Positions 16,829 through 27,052 of a DNA stretch of 54,215 nucleotides are shown piece after piece. The notes below the pieces were generated by a model. It ran no database searches. It saw only the letters and a program-made list of their open reading frames with translations, and was not told the origin of the DNA. Positions within the stretch are counted from its first letter, which is position 1. Each line of letters begins with the position of its first letter. The DNA is from Azohydromonas lata NBRC 102462 (lineage in GTDB: Bacteria; Pseudomonadota; Gammaproteobacteria; Burkholderiales; Burkholderiaceae_C), in assembly GCF_001571085.1 (NCBI RefSeq), contig NZ_BCTC01000039.1:1-54215 (forward strand), given 5' to 3'. A program made the translations under genes and the position numbers.

Positions 16829-17710
16829 TCAACCGGCCTTGAACAGCCCCTCGGGCTTCCACAGCAGCATCAGCGCCATCAGCACGTACACCGCCAGCCC
16901 GGCGGCGGACGGGAACAGCACCTTGCCGAAGGTGTCCACGAGGCCCACCAGCAGCGCCGCCACCAGCGCGCCCTTGATGGAGCCTATGCCGCCGATGACC
17001 ACCACCACGAAGCACACGATGAGCACGCCCGCGCCCATGTTGGGATACACGCTGGAGACGGGCGCCGCGATCATCCCGGCCAGGGCGGCCAGCGCCACGC
17101 CCAGCGCGAACACGATGCGGTAGAGCAGCCGGATGTTCACGCCCATGGCGCGCGCCATCTCGCGGTTGCTGGCCCCCGCGCGAATGCGCATGCCCAGCCG
17201 CGTGCGCGTGATCAGCGCCCACATGCCCACGGCCACGGCGATGCACACGGCGGAGATGAAGAGGCGGTAGACGGGATAGGTCATGACGTCGCCCAGGGGG
17301 ATGGACCCGGAAAGCCAGTCCGGCGGCTGCACGCCGTACACGTCGTTGCCCACCACGATGGAGCGCAGCTCCTCGAACACGAGGATCAGCCCGTAGGTCA
17401 TGAGCACCTGCTGCAGGTGCTCGCGCTCGTAGAGGTAGCTGAAGAACACCCACTCCAGCACGTAGCCAAGCAGCACGGACAGCACCATGCCCACCAGCAG
17501 CGTGGTGAAGAAGCCGCCGCCCAGCGTCTGGTTGACCCAGGGCGCCAGCGCGTAGGCCATGTAGGCGCCGATCATGTAGAAGCTGCCGTGGGCCAGGTTG
17601 ATCACGCCCATGATCCCGAAGATCAGCGTGAGGCCCGAGGCCACGAGAAACAGCAGCAGCCCGTACTGCACGGCGTTGAGGCACTGGATGAGGAAGGTCG
17701 CGAGGTCCAT
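16829..17710 (-). CDS. livH: ABC importer permease, LivH type
   Basis: The 293-residue permease contains GLTLIFGIMGVINLAHGSFY, the classic LivH signature, and VVVIGGIGSIKGALVAALLVG near the end. The ATG at 17710 is preceded by AAGGGG; an upstream TTG is in frame but less likely. It pairs with LivM to form the membrane channel. A gap with two hairpins separates it from the binding-protein gene. Confidence 0.88.
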   Translation of the reverse strand: MDLATFLIQCLNAVQYGLLLFLVASGLTLIFGIMGVINLAHGSFYMIGAYMAYALAPWVNQTLGGGFFTTLLVGMVLSVLLGYVLEWVFFSYLYEREHLQQVLMTYGLILVFEELRSIVVGNDVYGVQPPDWLSGSIPLGDVMTYPVYRLFISAVCIAVAVGMWALITRTRLGMRIRAGASNREMARAMGVNIRLLYRIVFALGVALAALAGMIAAPVSSVYPNMGAGVLIVCFVVVVIGGIGSIKGALVAALLVGLVDTFGKVLFPSAAGLAVYVLMALMLLWKPEGLFKAG

Positions 17711-17727
17711 GCGGCGCCCCTTCAAGG

Positions 17728-17783
17728 CCCGCGGCGCGGGCCGCGGGCGGGTACTTCAAGAACAAGGGCCCTTGCCGGGCCCT
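17728..17783 (-). terminator. Two hairpins between livK and livH
   Basis: In the transcript direction the first hairpin (arms 17777-17783 and 17765-17771, AGGGCCC type, five-base loop) is followed by TTGTTCTT. The second has eight-base arms at 17740-17747 and 17728-17735. Such structures after a binding-protein gene commonly leave its mRNA more abundant than the permease and ATPase parts; that effect is inferred here. Confidence 0.45.
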
Positions 17784-17797
17784 GGTCGCTCAGGCGA

Positions 17798-18964
17798 TCA
17801 CAGCTTGCAGCCGCGCCCCGGGTCGGCCAGCGCCTTCACGGCGATGCCTATGCTCTTGTTCTCCTTGCCCTCGACCTTGCGCAGGTAGAAATCCTGCACC
17901 GGGTTGTTGTTCTTGGCGATGGTGAAGGGGCCGCGCGGGCTGTCTATCTTGGCCGCTTTGAGCGCGGCGCCGAACTCGGCCTTCTTGCTCACGTCGCCCT
18001 TCACCGCGTTCAGGCCCACGCCCAGCATCTGCGCGGCGTCATACCCCTGCACGGCATACACGTCAGGCTGCAGCTTGAATGCCTTGGCATAGGCCAATCT
18101 GAAAGCGTTGTCGCGCGGGGTGTTGAGCCCGTCGGCGTAGTGCAGCGTGGTCAGCAGCCCCTGGGCGGCGTCGCCCTGGGCTTCCAGCGTGCCGTCGGTG
18201 AGGAAGCCGGCGCCATAGAGCGGGATGGTCTTGTTGAGCCCCGCGGCGGCGTAGTCCTTGACGAACTTCACCGCGCCGCCGCCGGCAAAGAAGGTGTAGA
18301 CGGCGTCGGGCTTGGCCGCGGCGATCTCGGTGAGCAGCGCCTGGAACTCGACGTTGGGGAAGGGCAGGTTCAATTGCTTGACGACTTGGCCGCCGCCCTT
18401 TTCGAACGCCTCCTTGAAGCCGGCCACCGACTCGTCGCCCGCGGCGTACTTCCAGGTGATGGTGATGGCCTTCTTGTGCCCGCGCTTGGCCGCCACGTCG
18501 CCCATGGCGTAGGCCGGTTGCCAGTTGGAAAACGAGCTGCGGAAGATGTTGGGCGCGCACATGGGGCCGGTGACGGCATCCGCCCCGGCGTTGGGGACGA
18601 TGAGCAGCGTGTTGCTCTCCCGGGCCGCCTTGGCCATGGCCATGGCCACGCCGGAGTGCACGGTGCCGATGATCACGTCCACCTGGTCGCGCTTGATGAG
18701 CTTGTTGACGTTGTCGGTGGCCTTGGAGGGGTCGGACTCGTCGTCCACCTTGAGGAACTCGATCTCCCGCCCGGCAAGCTTGCCGCCTTGCTCCTGCACG
18801 TAGAGCCGAAAGCCGTTCTCGATGGCGCTGCCCAGCGCCGCGTAGGTGCCGGTGTAGGGCAGCATGAAGCCGACTTTCAGCTTGGCGCCCGCCTGGGCCC
18901 AGGCCGGCGGCGCCGCCAGCAGGGCGGCCGCGGCCAGGGCGCCCAAGGTGTGGGTGAAGGTCAT
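17798..18964 (-). CDS. livK: Periplasmic substrate-binding protein of the liv-type importer
   Basis: The 388-residue precursor has a cleavable signal peptide (ending PPAWAQA) and a type 1 periplasmic binding fold (KLKVGFMLPYTGTYAALG, DDESDPSKATDNVNKLI, IIGTVHSGVAMAMAKAARE). The ATG at 18964 has AAGGAG upstream. Proteins of this subgroup next to aromatic CoA ligases usually bind aromatic acids, and the neighbouring ligase and box genes point to benzoate. Leucine-type ligands cannot be excluded from sequence alone. It is the most upstream gene of livKHMGF. Confidence 0.85.
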   Translation of the reverse strand: MTFTHTLGALAAAALLAAPPAWAQAGAKLKVGFMLPYTGTYAALGSAIENGFRLYVQEQGGKLAGREIEFLKVDDESDPSKATDNVNKLIKRDQVDVIIGTVHSGVAMAMAKAARESNTLLIVPNAGADAVTGPMCAPNIFRSSFSNWQPAYAMGDVAAKRGHKKAITITWKYAAGDESVAGFKEAFEKGGGQVVKQLNLPFPNVEFQALLTEIAAAKPDAVYTFFAGGGAVKFVKDYAAAGLNKTIPLYGAGFLTDGTLEAQGDAAQGLLTTLHYADGLNTPRDNAFRLAYAKAFKLQPDVYAVQGYDAAQMLGVGLNAVKGDVSKKAEFGAALKAAKIDSPRGPFTIAKNNNPVQDFYLRKVEGKENKSIGIAVKALADPGRGCKL

Positions 18965-19121
18965 GGCGTCGTCTCCTTGAGGTGTGTGTCGTGATGAAGC
19001 TGCCGGAGGGCGGGGGACGCCGCCGGGGCTTCGATGGTCCAAAGCGCGGCGGGCAGCGTCCAGCGGGGGAACTCCGCATGCAGCCGGCCGCCCAACGCGC
19101 CGCTCATGCCGGCCGTCCCGC

Positions 19122-20690
19122 CTACTGGGCCGCCTCGCGCTCGCGCAGCCTGAAGCGCTGGATCTTGCCGGTAGCGGTCTTGGGCAACTCGGTGAGGAAC
19201 ACGACCTGGCGCGGGTACTTGTGGGGCGCCAGTTGTTCCTTGACGAAGCCTTTCAGGGTCTCGGCCAGGGCGTCGCCCGCATCGCGCGGGTCCTTGAGGA
19301 CGACGAAAGCCTTGGCGCGGGTGAGGCCGTGGTCGTCCGGCACGCCGATGACGGCGGCTTCCAGCACGGCGGGGTGCTGCATGAGCGTGGACTCCACTTC
19401 GAAGGGCGACACGTACTGGCCGCTGACCTTGAGCATGTCGTCGCTGCGGCCGGCGTAGACGTAGTAGCCCTCGGCGTCGCGGATGTACTTGTCGCCGCTG
19501 CGCGTCCAGGTGCCCTGGAAGGTGTCGCGGCTCTTGTCGCGGTTGCTCCAGTACATCAGCGCCGCGCTTGGGCCGCGGATGTAGAGGTCGCCCACCTGGT
19601 CGGCGCCCGCGATGACGGCGCCGGCCTCGTCGCGCAGCTCCACCTCGTAGCCCTCCACCGGCTTGCCGCTGGTGCCGTAGCGCACGTCGCCGGGCCGGTT
19701 GGAGAGGTAGATGTGCAGCATCTCGGTGGAGCCGATGCCGTCGATGATGTCGGCGCCAAAGCGCGCCTTGAATTTTTCACCGATCTCGCGCGGCAGCGCC
19801 TCGCCTGCGGACGAGCACAGCCGCAGCGCCACCTGGGCGCGCGTTGGGCAGTTGGGCGCGGCCAGCATGCCGGCGTAGCCCGTGGGCGCGCCGAAGAAGA
19901 CGGTTGGGCGCTGCGCCAACCAGCGCTTGAACACCGCGTCCGGCGTGGGCCGCTCGGCCATCAGCACCGTGGTGGCGCCCACCGACAGCGGAAAGCTCAG
20001 CGCGTTGCCCAGGCCGTAGGCGAAGAAGAGCTTGGCGGCGCTGAAGCACACGTCGTCCTCCCGCAGCCCAAGTACCGGGCGCGCGTAGAGCTCGGCCGTC
20101 CAGTACAGGTTGCCGTGGGTGTGCACCGTGCCCTTTGGGCGGCCGGTGGAGCCGGAGGAGTACAGCCAGAAGCCGATGTCGTCGGCCAGCGTGTCGGCGC
20201 ACTTGGGCGCGGGCACCTGCCCGGTGAGCCAGGCGTCGAAGTCCAGCGCGCCCGCGGGCAGGGTGCTGCCGCACGACACCACCAGGTGCTGCAGCTCGTG
20301 CGGGCCGCGCTCCAGGGCCGCCTGCAGCGTGGGCAGCAGCGCGCCGGAGACCAGCGCGGCCTGCGCACGGCTGTGGCCCAGCATGTAGGCGTAGTCGTCG
20401 GCCGTGAGCAGCGTGTTCACCGCCACGGGCACCACGCCGGCGTACAGGCAGCCCAGGAAGGCCACGGGCCAGTGCAGCCCGTCGTGCATGAGCAGCAGCA
20501 CGCGCTCCTCGCGGCGCAGGCCCAGGCCGGCCAGGCCCGCGGCGACGCGGCGCACCTGCTCGGCCAGCTCGCCGTAGCTCAGGCGGGCCTGGTCTTCGAC
20601 ATAGGCGGCCTTGGCGCTGCGGCCCTCGTTGCGCGTGATGAGGTGCTGCGCAAAGTTGAAGCGCGCGGGCGGCGGCATGGGGTGGGCCAT
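19122..20690 (-). CDS. bclA: Benzoate-CoA ligase (AMP-forming)
   Basis: The 522-residue adenylate-forming enzyme has the P-loop YSSGSTGRPKGTVHTH, GIGSTEMLHIYLSN (the benzoate-CoA ligase family variant of the A5 motif), the hinge YVYAGRSDDMLKVSG and the catalytic Lys in PKTATGKIQRF. Its closest family is benzoate/4-hydroxybenzoate-CoA ligase, which activates benzoate with ATP and CoA for the box pathway. AGGAGA precedes the ATG. It follows the DUF4863 gene by 123 bases and precedes livK by 157, so uptake and activation genes appear co-transcribed. Confidence 0.9.
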   Translation of the reverse strand: MAHPMPPPARFNFAQHLITRNEGRSAKAAYVEDQARLSYGELAEQVRRVAAGLAGLGLRREERVLLLMHDGLHWPVAFLGCLYAGVVPVAVNTLLTADDYAYMLGHSRAQAALVSGALLPTLQAALERGPHELQHLVVSCGSTLPAGALDFDAWLTGQVPAPKCADTLADDIGFWLYSSGSTGRPKGTVHTHGNLYWTAELYARPVLGLREDDVCFSAAKLFFAYGLGNALSFPLSVGATTVLMAERPTPDAVFKRWLAQRPTVFFGAPTGYAGMLAAPNCPTRAQVALRLCSSAGEALPREIGEKFKARFGADIIDGIGSTEMLHIYLSNRPGDVRYGTSGKPVEGYEVELRDEAGAVIAGADQVGDLYIRGPSAALMYWSNRDKSRDTFQGTWTRSGDKYIRDAEGYYVYAGRSDDMLKVSGQYVSPFEVESTLMQHPAVLEAAVIGVPDDHGLTRAKAFVVLKDPRDAGDALAETLKGFVKEQLAPHKYPRQVVFLTELPKTATGKIQRFRLREREAAQ

Positions 20691-20813
20691 GGTGTCTCCT
20701 CGGTGTCTTGGGCTTCGAACCGTCCGTCGGCCGGCGCCTCTGGTGGGCGCGTCGTGCCGCGGCCGGTGGTGTGGCGGCGCGTGTGGCGTGGTGGGTTGCC
20801 GCCAGTCGCCGCC

Positions 20814-21305
20814 TCAGGCGGCGGCGCGGCTGAACTCGATGGCGCCTTGCGGCAGCAGGTACAGCACCAGCGCGCGCCCGCCGCTCACGGTGGGCCGATG
20901 TGCGCTGCCGGGCGGGTAAACCTTCCAGCCGGCGCCCTGGCCGTCGAAGCGGGCGCTGCCGCCCGCGGTGCCGTCGCCCTGAATGGGCATGACCAGGTCG
21001 ATTTCGCCCTGGGGATGCACGTGGTGAGGGCCGGCCAGGTTGTCCATGTCCACCACGTCCACGGAAAAGCCGTGCGTCGCCGGCCCGTGCTTGATGACGC
21101 GGCCCCAGCGGATGCCGTCGTTCTCGCGGCTGCACATCCAGCCCGCGGCGATGGCCTGGCGGCAGGCCTCGAAAATCGCCTCGTACACCGGGCTGCCGGC
21201 CGGGTGCTCGGCGTTGAGCCGCGCGGCCAGGGCCTCGTCCACAGCCTGGCCCTGCAGCGAGGCCGTCAGCGAGGCGACCAAGTCCTGGAAGCGTTCGGGT
21301 GTCAT
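20814..21305 (-). CDS. DUF4863 family protein (4-hydroxylaminobenzoate lyase-like)
   Basis: The 163-residue protein has a cupin-like centre, GPHHVHPQGEIDLVMPIQG, with clustered histidines and a Glu that could bind a metal, plus WKVYPPGSAHRPTV. DUF4863 includes PnbB-type 4-hydroxylaminobenzoate lyases, and members often sit beside box genes where their role is not known. The ATG at 21305 is chosen. The earlier ATG at 21374 coincides with the predicted transcription start and lies in an operator-like repeat. It is first gene of the minus-strand bclA-liv run, divergent from boxR. Confidence 0.75.
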   Translation of the reverse strand: MTPERFQDLVASLTASLQGQAVDEALAARLNAEHPAGSPVYEAIFEACRQAIAAGWMCSRENDGIRWGRVIKHGPATHGFSVDVVDMDNLAGPHHVHPQGEIDLVMPIQGDGTAGGSARFDGQGAGWKVYPPGSAHRPTVSGGRALVLYLLPQGAIEFSRAAA

Positions 21306-21369
21306 GGTCAGCTTGTCGTCCGCGAGGGTTTGTTCCGTCTCCGGGCGAACCCCGGTTGTTGAACTAAAG

Positions 21370-21422
21370 TGCATGGCTGAAAGTTAGCGACACCCTTGCT
21401 GCAGGTCAAGCAATATAGTGCA
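21370..21422. promoter_or_regulatory. Divergent boxR / DUF4863-bclA promoter region with TGCA operators
   Basis: A minus-strand promoter is visible: TTGACC (21404-21409), 17-base spacer, TAACTT (21381-21386). A plus-strand -10-like TATAGT (21415-21420) would serve boxR. TGCA repeats lie at 21370-21373, 21400-21403 and 21419-21422, the last two separated by 15 bases. The BoxR paralogue BzdR binds TGCA repeats in Azoarcus, so these are likely BoxR operators. The third copy, read on the minus strand, matches the motif found twice before boxC. Confidence 0.65.
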
Positions 21423-21446
21423 TCAGCCGGGTAAACACCGACCGCC

Positions 21447-22364
21447 ATGGACACCTCCACTGCCCACCCCCACAAAGACCTGAACACCGAGCGCGCGGAG
21501 GTCCAGCGCGAGCCTTTCCTGGTGGCGCTGGGCGAGCGCGTGCGCTCGCTGCGCGCCCGCAAGGGTCTGACGAGGCGGGCGCTGGCGCTGGCCAGCGACG
21601 TGTCCGAGCGCCACCTCGCCAACCTGGAGCTGGGCGTGGGCAATGCCTCGGTGCTGGTGCTGCGCCAGGTGGCGCGCGCGCTGGACTGCGAGCTGGTCGA
21701 TCTGCTCAGCGACGAGGGCGCCAACGCGCCGGAGCGGCTGCTCATCCGCGAGCTGCTGCGCGGGCGCAGCGACGACGAGCTGCGCCGCGCCCGCCTGGCG
21801 CTGACCGAGCTGTACGGCCAGGCCGGCCCCGCGGACGCGCGCACGGCGCGCATCGCGCTGGTGGGCCTGCGCGGCGCGGGCAAATCCACGCTGGGGCAGA
21901 TGCTGGCCGACGATCTCAACGTGCCCTTCGTCGAGCTCAACCGCGAGATCGAGCGCGTGGCCGGCTGCGGCTTGGGGGAAATCCACAACCTGCTGGGGCC
22001 GACCGCCTACCGCCGCTACGAGCGCCGTGCGCTGGAGGAGGCCATTCAGCTCTACCCGGATGCCGTCATCGCCACGCCGGGCGGGCTGGTGTCCGACCCG
22101 GCCACGCTCAACCTGCTGCTGTCGCACTGCTACACGGTGTGGCTGCGCGCCACGCCGCAGGAGCACATGAGCCGCGTCATCGAGCAGGGCGACCTGCGGC
22201 CCATGGCCGGCAACCAGGAAGCCATGGACGACCTGCGCCGCATCCTCGACGGCCGCGCCGCCTTCTACGGCAAGGCCGACCTGAGCTTCGACACCAGCGG
22301 CAAGGCCTTGGGCGAGGCCTACGGCGGCCTGCGCCAGGCGCTGCGGCAGCAAGCCGGCCGCTGA
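21447..22364 (+). CDS. boxR: BoxR, benzoyl-CoA-responsive repressor (HTH + shikimate-kinase-like)
   Basis: The 305-residue protein combines an N-terminal XRE-type helix-turn-helix (LGERVRSLRARKGLTRRALA, then LASDVSERHLANLELGVGN, residues about 28-90) with a C-terminal shikimate-kinase-like domain containing the P-loop GLRGAGKSTLG. This fusion is diagnostic for BzdR/BoxR, which bind benzoyl-CoA and release the DNA. It stands between the two transcription units it probably controls. The start at 21447 lies 24 bases beyond an operator-like repeat, consistent with autoregulation. Confidence 0.93.
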   Translation: MDTSTAHPHKDLNTERAEVQREPFLVALGERVRSLRARKGLTRRALALASDVSERHLANLELGVGNASVLVLRQVARALDCELVDLLSDEGANAPERLLIRELLRGRSDDELRRARLALTELYGQAGPADARTARIALVGLRGAGKSTLGQMLADDLNVPFVELNREIERVAGCGLGEIHNLLGPTAYRRYERRALEEAIQLYPDAVIATPGGLVSDPATLNLLLSHCYTVWLRATPQEHMSRVIEQGDLRPMAGNQEAMDDLRRILDGRAAFYGKADLSFDTSGKALGEAYGGLRQALRQQAGR

Positions 22365-22418
22365 AGCGCGGCCAGGGCGGCGCGGCATGGGGCCAGTGCT
22401 CGGTGTTTTCCCGGTGAT

Positions 22419-22499
22419 ATGCACTAAAATGCTTGTGCTGAGTTGACTTGGATCAGTGATGCACTATCATGCTTTGCATCCGCTCTGCATGATGTTGCA
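22419..22499 (+). promoter_or_regulatory. boxC promoter with five TGCA operator repeats
   Basis: A sigma-70-type promoter reads TTGACT (22443-22448), 16 bases, TATCAT (22465-22470). The motif ATGCACTAnnATGCTT occurs at 22419 and again at 22459, 40 bases apart, the second overlapping the -10. Further TGCA copies at 22475, 22486 and 22496 are seven and six bases apart, about one helical turn each, across the predicted start. This is an arrangement expected for repression by BoxR. Confidence 0.7.
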
Positions 22500-22531
22500 C
22501 ATCCGAACCGCCGGGTGGCCAAGGAGACAAG

Positions 22532-24211
22532 ATGAACGCTGCTGTTGCCGACACGGCTCAAGTCGACCGGGTTGACTACCAGATCGAACCCTCGCAATAC
22601 CGGCACTGGTCTTTGCGCACCGAGGGCGCCATCGCGACGCTGACGCTGGACATCGACGAAAACGGCGGCCTGCGCCCGGGCTACAAGTTAAAGCTCAACA
22701 GCTACGACCTGGGGGTGGATGTCGAGCTCAACGATGCGCTCAACCGCATCCGTTTCGAGCATCCCGAGGTGCGCAGCGTCATCGTCACCAGCGCCAAGGA
22801 CCGCATCTTCTGCTCCGGCGCCAACATCTTCATGCTGGGCGTCTCCAGCCACGCGTGGAAGGTGAACTTCTGCAAGTTCACCAACGAGACGCGCAACGGC
22901 ATGGAGGATTCCAGCGCCCACTCCGGCCTGAAGTTCATCGCCGCCGTGAACGGCGCCTGCGCCGGCGGGGGCTACGAGCTGGCGCTGGCCTGCGACGAGA
23001 TCATCCTGGTGGACGACCGATCCTCCGCCGTGAGCCTGCCGGAAGTGCCGCTGCTGGGCGTGCTGCCCGGCACCGGGGGCCTTACCCGCGTCACCGACAA
23101 GCGCAAGGTGCGCCACGACCTGGCCGACATCTTCTGCACCACCACCGAGGGCGTGCGCGGCCAGAAGGCCAAGGACTGGCGCCTGGTGGACCATGTGGCC
23201 AAGCCGGCCCAGTTCGCGCAGAAGGTGCATGAGCGGGCCCAGGCGCTGGCCGAGCAGAGCGACCGGCCGGCCGGCGCCCAGGGCGTGCCACTGCGGCCGC
23301 TGCAGCGGCTGATCGAGGCTGACGCGCTGCGCTACGGCTTCGTCGCGGTGGAGATCGACCGTGCCAAGCGCGCCGCCACGTTCACCGTCAAGGCGCCTGG
23401 TGCCGACCAGCCGCGCGACGTGGCCGGCATAGAGGCCGCGGGCGTCGATTGGTGGCCGCTGCAGATGGCGCGTGAGCTGGACGACGCCATCCTCTCCATG
23501 CGCACCAATGAGCCGGACATCGGCACCTGGCTGCTCAAGACCGAGGGCGACGCGCAGGCGGTGCTGGCGGCCGACGCCACGCTGCGCGAGCACCAGCAGC
23601 ACTGGCTGGTGCGCGAAACCACGGGCCTGCTGCGCCGCGTGTTCTCGCGGCTGGACGTGTCTTCCCGCACGCTGTTCGCGCTGGTCGAGCCGGGCTCCTG
23701 CTTCGCCGGGCTGCTGCTGGAGCTGGCGCTGGCCGGCGACCGCAGCTACATGCTGGCGCTGCCGGACGACGAGGCGGCGGCGCCGCGCATCGTTGCCACC
23801 GAATCCAATTTCGGCCTGTTCCCCATGGCCACGGGCCAGTCCCGCCTGGGCCGGCGTTTTTATGACGAGGCGCCCGCGCTGGACGCCGTGCGGGCCCGCT
23901 TGAGCCAGCCGCTGGACGCCGATGCCGCCTTTGCCCTGGGCCTGGTGACCTCCAACCCCGACGACATCGATTGGGCCGACGAGGTGCGCCTGGCCATCGA
24001 GGAGCGCGCGGCCATGTCGCCGGACGCGCTCACGGGCCTGGAAGCCAACCTGCGCTTCAACGGCCCGGAGACCATGTTCACCCGCATCTTCGGCCGGCTC
24101 ACCGCCTGGCAGAACTGGATCTTCCAGCGGCCCAACGCCGTGGGCGACAAGGGCGCGCTCAAGGTCTACGGCAAGGGCGAAAAGGCCCAGTTCGACCTGA
24201 ACCGCGTTTGA
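22532..24211 (+). CDS. boxC: BoxC, 2,3-epoxybenzoyl-CoA dihydrolase
   Basis: The 559-residue crotonase-superfamily enzyme opens the epoxide ring hydrolytically, giving 3,4-dehydroadipyl-CoA semialdehyde and formate. The first crotonase-like half shows RIFCSGANIFMLG and NGACAGGGYELALACDEI (oxyanion-hole glycines). The second half is degenerate, with LVEPGSCFAGLLLELALAGD. The length is the family norm. AAGGAG at 22521-22526 sets the start. It is first gene of boxCBA. Confidence 0.95.
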   Translation: MNAAVADTAQVDRVDYQIEPSQYRHWSLRTEGAIATLTLDIDENGGLRPGYKLKLNSYDLGVDVELNDALNRIRFEHPEVRSVIVTSAKDRIFCSGANIFMLGVSSHAWKVNFCKFTNETRNGMEDSSAHSGLKFIAAVNGACAGGGYELALACDEIILVDDRSSAVSLPEVPLLGVLPGTGGLTRVTDKRKVRHDLADIFCTTTEGVRGQKAKDWRLVDHVAKPAQFAQKVHERAQALAEQSDRPAGAQGVPLRPLQRLIEADALRYGFVAVEIDRAKRAATFTVKAPGADQPRDVAGIEAAGVDWWPLQMARELDDAILSMRTNEPDIGTWLLKTEGDAQAVLAADATLREHQQHWLVRETTGLLRRVFSRLDVSSRTLFALVEPGSCFAGLLLELALAGDRSYMLALPDDEAAAPRIVATESNFGLFPMATGQSRLGRRFYDEAPALDAVRARLSQPLDADAAFALGLVTSNPDDIDWADEVRLAIEERAAMSPDALTGLEANLRFNGPETMFTRIFGRLTAWQNWIFQRPNAVGDKGALKVYGKGEKAQFDLNRV

Positions 24212-24268
24212 TCCCGCCCTGACGACGCCGCGACGACGCCACCACAACGAGCTCCAGGAGACACCGCC

Positions 24269-25708
<1,440 letters not shown>

Positions 25709-25739
25709 CGCTGAAACGCCCGCCCGCGAGGGAAGCTTC

Positions 25740-25772
25740 AAGGCCCCTGGCCGCCCGTCGCCCAGGGGCCTT
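25740..25772 (+). terminator. Hairpin between boxB and boxA
   Basis: Perfect 11-base arms (25740-25750 and 25762-25772, aaggcccctgg and its complement) enclose an 11-base loop in the 87-base boxB-boxA gap. They are followed by TGCTTTCC rather than a T-run. It may be a partial attenuator or processing site that lowers the reductase relative to the oxygenase. Confidence 0.45.
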
Positions 25773-25795
25773 GCTTTCCGTACCGAGGAGACAAC

Positions 25796-27040
25796 ATGAA
25801 CGCCGCCTTGCCCGCCGTGTCGCCTGCCGTGCTCAAGCAGCACCTGATAGACCCCGAGATCTGCATCCGCTGCAACACCTGCGAGGAAACCTGCCCGGTG
25901 GATGCCATCACCCATGACGGCACCAACTACGTCGTGGACGCGGGCAAGTGCAACCTCTGCATGGCCTGCGTGCCGCCTTGCCCGACCGGGGCGATAGACA
26001 ACTGGCGCACCGTGCTGCGGCAGGAGGCCTATTCCATCGAGGAGCAGTTCACCTGGGACGAGCTGCCCGCGGAAAAGGCGCTGGGCCTGAACCTGGAAAC
26101 GGCGGCCGAGTCGGCCGGCCCGCAGGTGCTGGCGCAGGAGAGCCTGCTGGCGGACGCAGTCAACGGCTCGCAGGTGCCGCCGTGGTCGGCCTCGCATCCC
26201 TACGTCAACCTCTATGGGCACAAGAACCCGGTGACGGCCACCGTGGCCGGCAACTACCGGGTGACGGAGGCGGGCACCGACAGCGACACGCACCACATCG
26301 TCCTGGACTTCGGCAACCTGCCGTTTCCGGTGCTGGAAGGGCAGTCGCTGGGCATCCTGCCGCCGGGCGTGGACGAGAGCGGGCGGGCGCACCATGCGCG
26401 CCAGTACTCCATCGCCAGCCCGCGCGACGGCGAGCGCCCCGGCTACAACAACGTCTCGCTCACCGTGAAGCGCGTGACCGTGGACCACCAGGGCCGTCCG
26501 GTGCGCGGCGTGGCGTCCAACTACCTGTGCGACCTCAGGAAGGGTGACCCGGTGCAGGTCATAGGCCCCTTCGGCGCCAGCTTCCTCATGCCCAACCACG
26601 CGGGCAGCCATCTGGTGATGATCTGCACCGGCACGGGCAGCGCCCCCATGCGCGCCATGACCGAGCGCCGCCGTCGCCGCCGCGGCCAGGGCGAGAGCGG
26701 CAAGCTCATGCTGTTCTTCGGCGCGCGCACGCAGCAGGAGTTGCCGTACTTCGGCCCGCTCATGAACCTGCCCAAGGATTTCATGGACATCAACTTCGCC
26801 TTCTCGCGCACGCCTGGGCAGCCGCGACGCTACGTACAGGATGCAATGCGCGAGCGCGCGGCCGATTTGGCCGTGTTGTTGAAGGACCCCAATACCTGTT
26901 TCTATGTCTGCGGCCTCAAGGGCATGGAGGCCGGCGTGCTGGAAGTGCTGCGCGACGTGGCTGTCCAATACGACCTCGACTGGCCGGCCCTGCACCAGCA
27001 ACTCAAGCGGGAGGGCCGCTTGCACCTGGAGACTTACTGA
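25796..27040 (+). CDS. boxA: BoxA, NADPH-dependent reductase component of benzoyl-CoA epoxidase
   Basis: The 414-residue protein starts with a two-[4Fe-4S] ferredoxin domain ([16 protein letters not shown] and [16 protein letters not shown]). A ferredoxin-NADP reductase unit follows, with the FAD motif RQYSIASP and the nucleotide-binding [14 protein letters not shown]. The end, [24 protein letters not shown], matches BoxA. It passes electrons to BoxB. The GAGGAG ribosome site is good, and the crotonase gene follows after 12 bases. Confidence 0.95.
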   Translation: MNAALPAVSPAVLKQHLIDPEICIRCNTCEETCPVDAITHDGTNYVVDAGKCNLCMACVPPCPTGAIDNWRTVLRQEAYSIEEQFTWDELPAEKALGLNLETAAESAGPQVLAQESLLADAVNGSQVPPWSASHPYVNLYGHKNPVTATVAGNYRVTEAGTDSDTHHIVLDFGNLPFPVLEGQSLGILPPGVDESGRAHHARQYSIASPRDGERPGYNNVSLTVKRVTVDHQGRPVRGVASNYLCDLRKGDPVQVIGPFGASFLMPNHAGSHLVMICTGTGSAPMRAMTERRRRRRGQGESGKLMLFFGARTQQELPYFGPLMNLPKDFMDINFAFSRTPGQPRRYVQDAMRERAADLAVLLKDPNTCFYVCGLKGMEAGVLEVLRDVAVQYDLDWPALHQQLKREGRLHLETY

Positions 27041-27052
27041 GGAGAGCTGCCC

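Noticed and set aside
21306-21374. Longer DUF4863 protein starting at ATG 21374
   Set aside because: That ATG coincides with the predicted transcription start and an operator repeat, and the extra 23 residues are not part of the conserved domain.
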